60,717 nt of DNA from Undibacterium sp. (GTDB lineage: Bacteria; Pseudomonadota; Gammaproteobacteria; Burkholderiales; Burkholderiaceae_D): assembly GCA_030645915.1 (NCBI GenBank), contig JAUSNO010000022.1, positions 1 to 60,717 of the forward strand, given 5' to 3'. Positions within the stretch are counted from its first letter, which is position 1; each line of letters opens with the position of its first letter. Positions 37,587 through 45,996 of the stretch are shown piece after piece. Both the position numbers and the translations under genes were made by a program. Under the pieces are notes generated by a model that did not search any database, had not been told where the DNA came from, and was given only the letters and a program-made list of their open reading frames with translations.

Positions 37587-37675
37587 ATGTCACCATGTAG
37601 TAACCCGCGGTTACCCGCCGCCGCAGAAATGCGCCAACAATACTGACTCCGATTTTAATTAAACAAGGAGACATC

Positions 37676-38257
37676 ATGGCGGCGAAAAAAATACTCATGC
37701 TGGTGGGCGATTTTGTAGAGGATTACGAGGCGATGGTGCCCTACCAGACCTTGCTGGCGGTGGGGCATGAAGTGCATGTGGTCTGCCCCGACAAGATCGC
37801 CGGTGACTATGTCGCCACGGCAATCCATGATTTTGAAGGCCAGCAAACCTACACAGAAAAACCCGGCCACCGCTTCGGCATCACCCATGATTTTGCGGCT
37901 GTCGATGCCACCCAGTATGACGGCCTGGTGATCCCCGGCGGCCGTGCGCCAGAATACCTGCGCCTCAATCCGAAAGTGATCGCGCTGGTGAAACATTTCG
38001 CGCTGGAAAAGAAACCTATCGCCGCCGTCTGTCATGGCGCGCAGATACTCGCCGCCGCCAAAGTGCTGGAAGGCGTGCGCTGTTCCGCCTATCCGGCCTG
38101 TCGCCCCGAAGTGGAATTGGCGGGCGGCCATTATGCAGAGATCGCCGTGACCGAAGCGGTAACCCACGGCAACTTTGTCACCGCACCGGCATGGCCGGCA
38201 CACCCCGCCTGGATGGCGCAATATCTGGCGCTGCTAGGCACCAGGATCACACTGTAA
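37676..38257 (+). CDS. DJ-1/PfpI family protein
   Basis: The 193-residue single-domain protein starts with KILMLVGDFVEDYEAMVPYQ and has the nucleophile elbow AAVCHGAQIL with the reactive cysteine. YDGLVIPGGRAPEYLR provides the conserved acidic/His neighbourhood. Members act as glyoxalases/deglycases, amidases or chaperones; which applies here cannot be read. AAGGAG gives a strong ribosome site for 37676. Confidence 0.9.
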   Translation: MAAKKILMLVGDFVEDYEAMVPYQTLLAVGHEVHVVCPDKIAGDYVATAIHDFEGQQTYTEKPGHRFGITHDFAAVDATQYDGLVIPGGRAPEYLRLNPKVIALVKHFALEKKPIAAVCHGAQILAAAKVLEGVRCSAYPACRPEVELAGGHYAEIAVTEAVTHGNFVTAPAWPAHPAWMAQYLALLGTRITL

Positions 38258-38280
38258 GAATAATCGTCAGAGGTATAATC

Positions 38281-38314
38281 GACCGGACAAAGCTGCTCAC
38301 GGCTTTGCCCGGTC
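38281..38314 (+). promoter_or_regulatory. Leader hairpin upstream of the ribbon-helix-helix gene
   Basis: GACCGGACAAAGC (38281-38293) pairs with GCTTTGCCCGGTC (38302-38314), leaving one A-C mismatch and an 8-nt loop. It lacks a T tract and lies 13 nt before the AAGGAG ribosome site of the next gene. It could be a translational or transcriptional control element, or an inverted-repeat operator for that gene's own product. Confidence 0.5.
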
Positions 38315-38336
38315 GCTATTATCTGAAGGAGTTTCC

Positions 38337-38687
38337 ATGTGTGAAATTTTTGTCAAAGCCGACCCTAGCCTGTACGAGGCGAAGGCCCATTCGATACGCC
38401 TGCACGGCGTCGTCACCTCCGTCCGGCTGGAGAAATTATTCTGGCAAGTGCTGCAGGAAGTCGCCGAACGCGACGGCATGAACACCAACCAATTAATCAC
38501 CAAGCTCTACGACGAGCTGATCGCCTATCGCGGCGAGATCGACAATTTCTCCTCCTTCCTCAGGGTCTGCTGCCTGCGCTATTTATCGATGATGGTGGAT
38601 GGCGGAATCTCTCAGGACAAGAGTCTGCCCCTGGCCGGATTGGCCAAAACCAAGGCCAAGACCGATGTGCGGACGTATTTGTCTTAG
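38337..38687 (+). CDS. Ribbon-helix-helix domain protein
   Basis: The 116-residue protein carries an RHH-type DNA-binding segment in its first half: SIRLHGVVTSVRLEKLFWQVLQEVAERDGMNTNQLITKLYDE, given here as adjoining blocks of at most 20 residues (SIRLHGVVTSVRLEKLFWQV and LQEVAERDGMNTNQLITKLY). The middle and C-terminal part (FSSFLRVCCLRYLSMM) is a second helical region seen in the Burkholderiales family of this kind. It is probably a small transcriptional regulator. The SD GAAGGAG is strong, and a hairpin lies just upstream. Confidence 0.82.
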   Translation: MCEIFVKADPSLYEAKAHSIRLHGVVTSVRLEKLFWQVLQEVAERDGMNTNQLITKLYDELIAYRGEIDNFSSFLRVCCLRYLSMMVDGGISQDKSLPLAGLAKTKAKTDVRTYLS

Positions 38688-38773
38688 GATTTTTGCTGGC
38701 GTTGCAATGACTTGATTCCACGTCGCTGCGCGTGAGGCCATTGAGCTATACACAGAAAAATATAAAAAGCATG

Positions 38774-38848
38774 CCGCCAGCACGCACCATCCATGCGGGT
38801 TTGCGGGCAGAGTGGCTGAAGAATCACATGGACAGTGCGCGCTGGCGG
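38774..38848. repeat. Dispersed inverted repeat, family A, copy 6 (reverse)
   Basis: The left arm CCGCCAGCACGCACCATCCA and the right arm end GACAGTGCGCGCTGGCGG are imperfectly complementary over 22 nt. The centre GGGTTTGCGGGCAGAGTGGC matches the reverse orientation of copy 5. Confidence 0.8.
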
Positions 38849-38935
38849 TGCCTTGTTTTGGTTTTATTCCGCTCGATAAATTTTAGGCGACGACCTGCAA
38901 TTGCAGGGTGTATTACGTCTGCGGCTATGGACTCT

Positions 38936-39154
38936 TTACTGATCGAGGGTTGTGGCCTTGTGCCAAAATCCGCCTAAGATTCCGGGAATCACGATTCAGC
39001 AGATAATTCCAAAAACTGAAACCGACTCAGGCGTAAAAAAAATTAACAGAATGAGCACCAGCAGAAACCCAAACGCGACGCTGAGGTAGATGCGCCAATA
39101 TGTTCGTGAATCTAAAAGAAAAACGATGTCATCAATCCAGTCAAAAATAAACAT
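38936..39154 (-). pseudogene. Small membrane protein ORF interrupted by an in-frame TGA
   Basis: Starting at ATG 39154 (minus), 52 codons encode MFIFDWIDDIVFLLDSRTYW, a membrane helix (RIYLSVAFGFLLVLILLIFF) and TPESVSVFGIIC. A TGA follows at 38998-38996. The frame then continues without further stops through IVIPGILGGFWHKATTLDQ to a TAA at 38938-38936. Joining the parts gives a 2-helix protein of about 72 residues with a hydrophobic second segment, so the TGA looks like a nonsense mutation, or the 52-residue form is itself the gene. The ribosome site is weak and the DNA is very AT-rich. Confidence 0.4.
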
Positions 39155-39194
39155 AAAAATCCAATTTTGAGTTGTTTTCGGTAATCAGCCATGG

Positions 39195-39213
39195 GGGGCG
39201 GGTATAACCCGCG
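39195..39213. repeat. Degenerate GTAG-type REP downstream of the RAYT gene
   Basis: GGGGCGGGTATAACCCGCG resembles the REP core GGGCGGGTGCAACCCGCG with a TAT instead of GCA loop and has lost the GTAG. It marks the 3' flank of the transposase gene. Confidence 0.6.
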
Positions 39214-39270
39214 TCGTCGAAAATCCTGTGGTTTCAATTGATTGAAGCAATTGTAAAATCAATCGATATC

Positions 39271-39809
39271 CTAATCCAAGTTTTGCTCGATAGCGTCATC
39301 TCCACCCCAATTCGACGAATATCTTCCTTGTTTGACTAAACGATGAAACGAAGACCAAGGCCATGCGTTCGGTGTTTTTACCAAGCCATGTTTGACGGGA
39401 TTGACATGCACGTAATCCATATGCGCGGTGAAATCACTCTCGTCACGAATTAAATGTTCCCAAAAACGATGCTGCCAAATCGTGCTTTGCTGCTTTTTTT
39501 TCTGCGTTCAGTCTGAAAATCTGCGCGAAAATAGTTGGCGCCAATGGCAAGCGTCACTTCGCGTTTAATCAAGCGCCAACGCGTAGAAAAATCGGCATCG
39601 CCTTCCGGAAAAGTCCAAATGCAATGCAAATGATCGGGCAGCAATACCCATGCCTCAATGATAAATGGATGTGATTCACGCACCGTGATAATCGCGGCAC
39701 GCAAGGCTACCCGCACATCATCATTCGTCAAAATTGCTTGTCGACGCTTGGTAACCACTGTGAAGAAATAAGTGACCCCTTGAATATCCGCGCGACGGTA
39801 TTTGGACAT
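39271..39809 (-). pseudogene. REP-associated tyrosine transposase (RAYT), split by a -1 frame change
   Basis: The minus-strand frame from ATG 39809 (MSKYRRADIQGVTYFFTVVT) encodes the IS200-like Y1 transposase core with the HUH-type motif LLPDHLHCIW. It reaches a run of eight A residues (plus-strand T run 39494-39501) and then drifts to a stop at 39450. In the -1 frame translation continues as QSTIWQHRFWEHLIRDESDF, then DYVHVNPVKHGLVKTPNAWP, where the tyrosine is the expected nucleophile, and ends at TAG 39273-39271. A joined product of about 179 residues is full-length for RAYTs. The A AAA AAA run fits either an indel mutation or programmed -1 slippage. REP palindromes flank the gene. Confidence 0.85.
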
Positions 39810-39872
39810 AATTAGAGCGCTCAAAAAAATTGAAAATACCACTCTGGCATGAATGACGTGTTGAAAATAATC

Positions 39873-40000
39873 GTAGGGCGGGTGCAACCCGCGCCGAATG
39901 ACGTTTGAGAATCACGACAGATTCGCTTGAATGCAGCGTTTATATTTGAACGATAAATCGTTGAGAAATTAATTCACAGCGCGGGTTGCACCCGCCCTAC
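39873..40000. repeat. GTAG-type REP pair (BIME) upstream of the RAYT gene
   Basis: Two perfect inverted 22-nt copies of GTAGGGCGGGTGCAACCCGC (39873-39894 and 39979-40000) are separated by 84 nt of AT-rich DNA. They are identical in core to the pair at 25447-25512. The left copy begins 63 bp upstream of the transposase start codon. Confidence 0.92.
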
Positions 40001-40128
40001 ATGGCTGAAGCAGAACACCAACTCACATGTATTAAAAAACGCGAAGATTCTAAAAGAATACACCTTAAAAGTTATTCCTTTTACCCCAGAAAACAGGGGT
40101 TACATGATTCCTAGTATGGAGGGTATGC

Positions 40129-40356
40129 TTAATCGAGCAGAACGTACTTTTCAGACAGTCTATTAGAGAACTCTTGTGAATTTAAAACTGAGAGTTGATC
40201 TTCAGCACTCTCCGTAAGCACCTCAAAAAGGATGCTCGATCCGAAATTTCTAACGTCGATAACTTTTAAGTGGGGTTTGTAGGACGGCTCTTTAACAAAC
40301 TCTGTGTTTGCTATGTCTATGAGTTGCTGCTTGGTTACAGGAATTTTAGAGGACAT
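40129..40356 (-). CDS. Small protein of unknown function
   Basis: The 75-residue frame starts at ATG 40356 with AAGGATC ten bases upstream. The sequence (SSKIPVTKQQLIDIANTEFV at the start and LNSQEFSNRLSEKYVLLD at the end) is soluble and acidic, without a recognised domain. It lies in the AT-rich island next to the RAYT. I do not recognise it. Confidence 0.55.
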   Translation of the reverse strand: MSSKIPVTKQQLIDIANTEFVKEPSYKPHLKVIDVRNFGSSILFEVLTESAEDQLSVLNSQEFSNRLSEKYVLLD

Positions 40357-40398
40357 TTGTGATCCTTGTTGGTTGTGAGTGAGGGAAGTACATAACGC

Positions 40399-40432
40399 AA
40401 AACTAAGGGGCTGCGTGTTTTTACGCAGTCCC
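40399..40432 (-). terminator. Probable terminator after the PH-domain gene
   Basis: Read on the minus strand, GGGACTGCGT and ACGCAGCCCC form a 10-bp stem (one G-T pair) with a 6-nt A-rich loop, followed by TTAGTTTTG. It starts 15 nt after the PH-domain gene stop. Confidence 0.7.
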
Positions 40433-40446
40433 GCTTGAGTGTAATG

Positions 40447-40872
40447 TTAATTTTTATTTTCGCTGGCACTATCTTGAGATTCCATAAATGCGCGACGAAA
40501 AGCCATAGGATTCGATATACCAGGGATTGGCGCCTGGGGATTCCCAGCACCTGAAATGACTAAAGTTCCGTAGTCAAAAATACGTCCAAGGATGCCCTGA
40601 TTGACTTGGATACTTTCGACTTTGTTTATATTCAGCTCAACCGTTTGACGACTAATGAAACCAAATTTGGCAATAACACGTTTGTTTGTGAAAGCAAGCT
40701 CTGTTGTCTTATATCGAATGTACGCTAACAACAAAAAAATAACGCCCAGCCCCCACGCAAAGAGCAATAAGACCCCTACGGCGAGTGAAGGGGCAAGAGA
40801 CCACAAACTAATATTCCCAGTATAGATAACTTTCTCATCTTTGATTAATGCGCTTTCAATATAGCTTGCCAT
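40447..40872 (-). CDS. Membrane-anchored bacterial PH-domain protein
   Basis: The 141-residue protein has a hydrophobic hairpin (about residues 24-52, SLAPSLAVGVLLLFAWGLGV and on) followed by a bPH_2/DUF304 domain. This reads ELAFTNKRVIAKFGFISRQT, then VELNINKVESIQVNQGILGR, then IFDYGTLVISGAG. Such proteins are common membrane-associated domains with no fixed function. GGAAG precedes the ATG at 40872. GC content is low compared with the genes at 41.1 kb and beyond. Confidence 0.85.
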   Translation of the reverse strand: MASYIESALIKDEKVIYTGNISLWSLAPSLAVGVLLLFAWGLGVIFLLLAYIRYKTTELAFTNKRVIAKFGFISRQTVELNINKVESIQVNQGILGRIFDYGTLVISGAGNPQAPIPGISNPMAFRRAFMESQDSASENKN

Positions 40873-41130
40873 ATTTACTTCCTTTTGGTTGGTGAAAAAA
40901 AATTAACTAGATATGTCCGTCACCGTGACGGGCGAATCGGACGAGTGTCGCATAACATTTCAAGAGAAAACGCTCAAAACCCTTGTGCAGATTGGCTTTT
41001 CGGTGAGGTGCCGCCTATTCAAGCGGTACGATCAACATCGTGAAAATCGTCACTTCTCTTTTTTATTTTATCAATCAAATTGACAACATTGAAATTTATT
41101 TCGAAGGACAACAGTCGCCCTTCAAGACAT

Positions 41131-41892
41131 TCAAGATGCATCAGACTCCAGCCATTCCTTCACCTGCCGCGCCACCCAAACCGCGTCATCCAAAGGCAAG
41201 TCATGCCCCGCATCAGGATGCACCCTGATCGCACAATGCCATTTTTTTGCCAGCGCGATGGAGCACTGTGGATTGACCAAGCTATCCTGCGCGCCGGCGA
41301 GTAACAGCATGGGCACAGTTGGTGCGGCATCCGGGGCGCGGTAGCGCATGGCTGCCAGCAGCTGGCGCAGGATATTGCTGCGGCTGATCGGATATTGTCT
41401 GGCGTAGCCAACCCATTTTTCCAAGATGCCTGTTGCACGATCAGTGCCCGCCTGCTTGCTGGTGAGGCGCAGGACCAGCGCTTCACGCTGTGCCGTTGTG
41501 CCTAGTACCAGGAAGCGCAACAGGGCGGGGTAATTTTGTGGCCGCAGGCGATGGTGGAAGGGGTTGTGCGGTGCCAGGCTGGTGTTGATCAGCACCAGTT
41601 TTTCCAGCTCTGCCGGATGGGCTTCGGCCCAGGCTACCGCGACCATCGCGCCCAGCGATAGGGCGAGTACGCGGTAGGGCGGCGCGTGGCCTGATTCTTT
41701 GAGGTGATTGCGGCAGTGTTCGGCCATGTCTTCCACGCTGGTGGCGCTGGTTAGCGTGTGCAGGCTGCCGTTGCCGGGGAAATCGAGCGTGACGATATCT
41801 TGTCTTGCCATCGCCGCTTGAAATAAGGCGGGGAATTCGCCCCAGTGGCGCTGTTCGCGCATCAGGCCGCGCAGCAGTACCCAGGTGGTCAT
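41131..41892 (-). CDS. Alpha/beta-hydrolase
   Basis: A 253-residue alpha/beta-hydrolase. The nucleophile elbow is ALSLGAMVAVAW, the acid is in LLLAGAQDSLVNPQ and the catalytic His is in HPDAGHDLPLDD. The oxyanion-hole region LLRGLMREQRHWGEF is near the start. The substrate is unknown (esterase or lactonase type). Its ATG overlaps the stop of the M14-like gene (ATGA), so the two are one transcription unit. Confidence 0.88.
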   Translation of the reverse strand: MTTWVLLRGLMREQRHWGEFPALFQAAMARQDIVTLDFPGNGSLHTLTSATSVEDMAEHCRNHLKESGHAPPYRVLALSLGAMVAVAWAEAHPAELEKLVLINTSLAPHNPFHHRLRPQNYPALLRFLVLGTTAQREALVLRLTSKQAGTDRATGILEKWVGYARQYPISRSNILRQLLAAMRYRAPDAAPTVPMLLLAGAQDSLVNPQCSIALAKKWHCAIRVHPDAGHDLPLDDAVWVARQVKEWLESDAS

Positions 41893-42899
41893 GGGCGGTA
41901 CCAGCGCGCTACCGCTTGTTCCTGCAGGCGCAGGCGGGTCGGGCCATGGCTGATCCAGTTCTCATGGCCGCAGGCGGCGCGCATCAAAAAATCCAGCCAG
42001 ACGGTGTGGCTGCGCAAGACCCTTTGCAACCTGTGTTGGGCGGTGGGGTTGAACATGCCGTGGCGCGAGAATAGCTGGCGCGGATTTTTCTTCACCCATA
42101 GCCACGAGCCCATTTCCAGTGTCAGCGGCAGGAAGGTGTTGCCCGGCTGCTGTTGCGATTTCAGGTAGAGATAATCCCAGACATCGCCGTGGGTGCGGTA
42201 GTTCAGGCTTTGCGGCTCAAACAGGTAGCGGTGATTGGGATGGGTCTGCTCGAACAATTCTTCCAGCGACAGGATGTCGGCCAGATGCTCGATAGGGTGC
42301 ACGCAGTGCGCATGCGGAAACCAGACCCGGTCGCGCAGGCCAAAGCCGGAATGGCAATCGACCGCGATGCTGAACTGGCGGCCGAGTAATTGCTCTTGCA
42401 CGACGCGGCACAGCGCCTGATTTTCTATCTCCATCTCGGCACCTGCGACACCGCGGTACCAGGGCAGGCTTGGGCTGTAGCGGTGGCCGCCTAGCAAAAA
42501 CGGCACCTTGCCTGCCGCCTCTACCGGCGCATTGCGCATCAGATCTACGCCGTGCGGGTTGCTGCGCGTGGCCTGCCACATGCCGCCCGGGTTGATCAAA
42601 GGCATGAAGACCAGGCGTACTTGCTGCAGTAACTGGTGCAGGCTTTTGTCCCAGGCCAGACGCGAGAGCAAGCCCTGCATGAAGCTTAGCAGCACCTGCG
42701 TGCCGATGCGCTCGAGCCCATGAATGCCGCCAAAAAAACCGATTGCGGGGACGCCGGGATCAGGGTTGCCCAAGGCCAGTTGATACACGGGAAAGCGCTT
42801 GTGGCGGACATCCACCTCGCAGGCCACATTGACCTCAAGATGGCCTTTTCCTAGCGCGATGATGCGCTCCAGTTCACGTAATTCAGGCAGGGCGGGCAT
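41889..42899 (-). CDS. M14-family zinc carboxypeptidase-like protein
   Basis: A 336-residue member of the zinc carboxypeptidase/succinylglutamate desuccinylase group. The first metal motif is FGGIHGLERIG (HxxE), the second His is in AVDCHSGFG and the catalytic Glu is probably in LTLEMGSWLW. NPGGMWQATRSNPHGVDLMRN is a typical M14 substrate block. It has no signal peptide and may act on murein peptides or other amides in the cytoplasm. It is the first gene of a pair with the alpha/beta-hydrolase. Confidence 0.87.
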   Translation of the reverse strand: MPALPELRELERIIALGKGHLEVNVACEVDVRHKRFPVYQLALGNPDPGVPAIGFFGGIHGLERIGTQVLLSFMQGLLSRLAWDKSLHQLLQQVRLVFMPLINPGGMWQATRSNPHGVDLMRNAPVEAAGKVPFLLGGHRYSPSLPWYRGVAGAEMEIENQALCRVVQEQLLGRQFSIAVDCHSGFGLRDRVWFPHAHCVHPIEHLADILSLEELFEQTHPNHRYLFEPQSLNYRTHGDVWDYLYLKSQQQPGNTFLPLTLEMGSWLWVKKNPRQLFSRHGMFNPTAQHRLQRVLRSHTVWLDFLMRAACGHENWISHGPTRLRLQEQAVARWYRP

Positions 42900-43051
42900 G
42901 GGGAGTCTTGTCGATTTTCATTTGAAGTTAACGAGTCCTTAATAAGTCGGAAGTACAATTTTTTAATCAACGAATTAGCGTGCCTAGGATAACTCAAGTC
43001 TGCACCTGGCCGAGCTTTTACCCTGCACCCTTCAGGCGCGCAATACTGCTA

Positions 43052-43498
43052 TCAAGATGGCGCCGGATTGACGATTGCCGGCAGGTAGGCCTGGCAGAAT
43101 TCCGGCGGCATGCGTTTCACTGTCCCGCTACTGATCTCTATGCAAACGAGCGTCCAGTGACCGCGCAGTATGACGGCCTGGTCTGTATCCCTGATCAATT
43201 GAAACCTGCGCTCCATCGTGAGTTTGCTGTCGCTGGCCACCAGCCAGGTCGCCAGGGTAAGTGCTTCATCGAGTACCGTTGGCAGCAGATAGTCGTATTC
43301 TGCGCGGCGTATCGCCATGGCCCGGTTAAGTCGCCGGTAGTCTGCCAGACCCAGTCCCAGGGATGTGGAGTGCGCCCAGCCTATGGCTTCGCACCACTGC
43401 ACATACACGGCGTTATTGGTGTGATTGAGACCGTCGATGTCATTGCTGGCCGGTACCAGCGGTAGCGTGAAAGGCTGAGAATAATCCCAATTTATCAT
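43052..43498 (-). CDS. 4HBT/YbgC-type acyl-CoA thioesterase
   Basis: A 148-residue hotdog protein. DIDGLNHTNNAVYVQWCEAIGWAHS has the asparagine/histidine pattern of the 4-hydroxybenzoyl-CoA thioesterase family, with Asp at the catalytic position in NDIDGLNH. MAIRRAEYDYLLPTVLDEAL is the following strand-helix. The substrate is unknown. It is encoded after the sensor kinase on the same strand. Confidence 0.85.
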   Translation of the reverse strand: MINWDYSQPFTLPLVPASNDIDGLNHTNNAVYVQWCEAIGWAHSTSLGLGLADYRRLNRAMAIRRAEYDYLLPTVLDEALTLATWLVASDSKLTMERRFQLIRDTDQAVILRGHWTLVCIEISSGTVKRMPPEFCQAYLPAIVNPAPS

Positions 43499-43608
43499 GG
43501 TGTTCTTTGCGTTGTGCCGTCAGGTCTGACAATTTACCTGATAGATGGCAAATTATCGAGGAAGCGATCAAGGAAGTCAGCTTTGTTCCTAACCGTTCAG
43601 GCGGGTGA

Positions 43609-45639
43609 TCAGATGCTGTAAATGCCAACCTCGACAGCGTGAGAGCCCTGAGGTTCTGCCGGGATTTCTGCGCTAACCGTAGGCTCTTGGGGCGCAACGG
43701 GGGCGACCAGCGGCAGTATCAGCGTGAAACAGGTACCCTGTCCAGGCAGGCTGCTCACCTGTATCGTGCCGCCCAGCACATCCTGCACCAGATTGTAGAC
43801 AATATTGAGGCCCAGGCCACTGCCACCCCTGCCCAGCTTGGTCGTAAAGAAGGGATCAAACACGCGTGCCAGATGCGTTTCCGATATGCCGATGCCATCG
43901 TCGTGTACCGTTAATCGGAGCTGATCTGCGCCTTGCAGGTTGGCGCTGATGATGACCTTACCCTGTTCGCATTCTTCAAAGCCATGCAGGAAGGCGTTAT
44001 TGATCAGGTTGCTCAGGATTTGTACCAGGGGGCCGGGGTAGCTTTCCATCAGGATATCGCCAGAAATGGTCGGTATCACCGAGTGCGAGGTCTTGCGAAT
44101 GGTCGGGCCCATGGTCAGCATGATCTCGCTGACGGTCTCGCTGAGGCGAAACAGGCGGCGGTTCATGCTGCTTTGATCCACCGCGATTTGCTTGAAGCTG
44201 GAGACCAATTCTGCCGCCTGATGCAAGCTGCTGACGAGTATGTCTGCACCCAGGCAACTGCCGTTGACGAACTTATCGAGCTTACTGCGGCTCAGGCTTT
44301 TCCCCATGTCTGCCGCAAACGCTCTGGCATTGTCCTGCAGGGTGCTGGCGACGGTCAGGCTGTTGCCGATCGGGGTATTGAGTTCATGCGCGATTCCCGC
44401 CACCAATGCGCCCAGCGCCGCCTGTGCGGCGGTGAGTTGTTGCAGGGCGTCGGTGAGCGATTGCGTTCTTTCATCGACGCGGCGTTCCAGTGTGGTGTTG
44501 AGGCCGAGGATTTCGAGCTCATATTCGTGCTTGTCGGTGATGTCGTCGTAAGCAAGGATCAGCAGGGATTCTTCACCCAAAGAGATCACTTTTCCTGAGA
44601 TTTCGCACAGCATGTCGGGATGGCCGTCGCCATGCACCATCCACGCCGAGTAGGCGGTAATTTCTCCGGCTTGTGCCAGGGTTGCCAGGGCATCGTGACG
44701 AACCTGCAGGTCTCGCCACATGCCATTGGTATCGCCGCTTGTCCCTAACGCAGCCTCACGCTGGCGTCCAAACATGCGCACCCACGCGATATTCACGTCC
44801 AGAATACGGCAACTGTCCGCCATACGTGACACCGTCATGGCAACTGGAGAACCATCAAAAATACTGGAAAATTTCGCCTGACTGAACATCAGTGCATCTT
44901 CCGTCCGCCGGCGTTCGGTCAATTCGCTTTGCAGAGCCGTATTTTTTTGCTCGCGTTCGGCTATGAGGGTTGCCAGGTCATTGCGCATTTTGTCCAAATC
45001 AACCGCCAGACTGCCAATTTCATCATCGCGCTGCGACAGTAGCGGTTGCTTGAGATCACCCCTGGCCAGGCGCATCGCCCCCTGTTTCAATTCCAGCAAA
45101 GGCCTAAGCATGCGCCGTTCAAAAAGCAGCCAGATGAGAAAAAAAGAAATGCTGACCTGTGACGCCAGAGCCAGGCCCAACTTGATTAACTCGGTCCATA
45201 ATTCTTGTTGAATGCGTGCCGGAGACACCTCCACAACCACCTTGCCTGCACGCGCACCGTTGTAGAGGATGTCGCGCTCCTCGCGCAAGGGGGTGGCTTC
45301 ATATAGCGCCGGGTTTTGAGTCTGGACGAATATTTTTCCAAGTTCGTCGGTCGCCGTCAAACTGACAACGTCCTGATTGCGCATGACCGCTTCCATCAGT
45401 TCATTGGCGCCGTTGCGGTCTACGTTCCACATCGAGACCGCCAGGCCGCGAGAAAGCACGTCGGCGTACTGTTGCATCGGCACCCGCACGCGTAGATTGA
45501 CCTCACTGTCAAAGCGACTGGAAAACTGAAAGTAGGCGAGGATCAAGGCAGGAAAAAGTATCCCCAGCCCGGCACCCAAAAAAAGCGTGTGGCGCAATGA
45601 CTGGGATTCTCTGCGTCTGGGCAGGTTGGTATCGCTCAC
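43609..45639 (-). CDS. Orphan membrane sensor histidine kinase
   Basis: The 676-residue kinase begins at GTG 45639. It has a TM helix (about 18-40), a ~120-residue periplasmic sensor and a second TM (about 155-178). Then come HAMP, a PAS domain (about 255-370), a coiled coil and the HisKA region with H418 in LVAGIAHELNTPIGN. The HATPase has LSNLINNAFLHGF, DDGIGI and GRGGSGLGLNIVYNLV. The AHELNTPIGN H-box is of the type often seen in hybrid or orphan kinases of betaproteobacteria. No response regulator is adjacent, so its partner must be elsewhere. Confidence 0.93.
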   Translation of the reverse strand: MSDTNLPRRRESQSLRHTLFLGAGLGILFPALILAYFQFSSRFDSEVNLRVRVPMQQYADVLSRGLAVSMWNVDRNGANELMEAVMRNQDVVSLTATDELGKIFVQTQNPALYEATPLREERDILYNGARAGKVVVEVSPARIQQELWTELIKLGLALASQVSISFFLIWLLFERRMLRPLLELKQGAMRLARGDLKQPLLSQRDDEIGSLAVDLDKMRNDLATLIAEREQKNTALQSELTERRRTEDALMFSQAKFSSIFDGSPVAMTVSRMADSCRILDVNIAWVRMFGRQREAALGTSGDTNGMWRDLQVRHDALATLAQAGEITAYSAWMVHGDGHPDMLCEISGKVISLGEESLLILAYDDITDKHEYELEILGLNTTLERRVDERTQSLTDALQQLTAAQAALGALVAGIAHELNTPIGNSLTVASTLQDNARAFAADMGKSLSRSKLDKFVNGSCLGADILVSSLHQAAELVSSFKQIAVDQSSMNRRLFRLSETVSEIMLTMGPTIRKTSHSVIPTISGDILMESYPGPLVQILSNLINNAFLHGFEECEQGKVIISANLQGADQLRLTVHDDGIGISETHLARVFDPFFTTKLGRGGSGLGLNIVYNLVQDVLGGTIQVSSLPGQGTCFTLILPLVAPVAPQEPTVSAEIPAEPQGSHAVEVGIYSI

Positions 45640-45996
45640 GATGGCACGCCTTTAGGGAGTTTCAAGATCCGGCACATGGTTGGGTAATCGCTTTTGCAAC
45701 ATCAAAAAATAGTTTTGCCAGACTAGCATCAAGCCAAAAAATGCGAAAGTCATTCTGACTGGAAAATTGAGTAATGCTTAAAATCGGCAACGAAAATGGC
45801 GTAAGCTTGTGCCGGCGCTGCAAGCGTATGCCCGGTATGATTCAGCAGGGTTATACGGCCGAGTGGATTTTGTTGGAAATTCTCGGTTGAAACGGTATTT
45901 ATTTTGCCATACCTGCTTTTAGTGGCAAAATCAGTAACAAGCATGTGGTTTGTGGCTAGGATACGATAAGTTTGCTGCAGTGATTACTTAGATAGT
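45640..45996. other. 357-bp divergent intergenic region
   Basis: It lies between the sensor kinase (minus) and the large AsmA-like gene (plus) and must hold both promoters. A 64-codon minus-strand frame (45750-45944) has no ribosome site or family features and is not called. No repeat is seen. Confidence 0.4.

Noticed and set aside
45750..45944. 64-codon minus-strand frame in the kinase/AsmA-like gap
   Set aside because: No ribosome site, no recognisable domain, and it occupies the expected promoter region.
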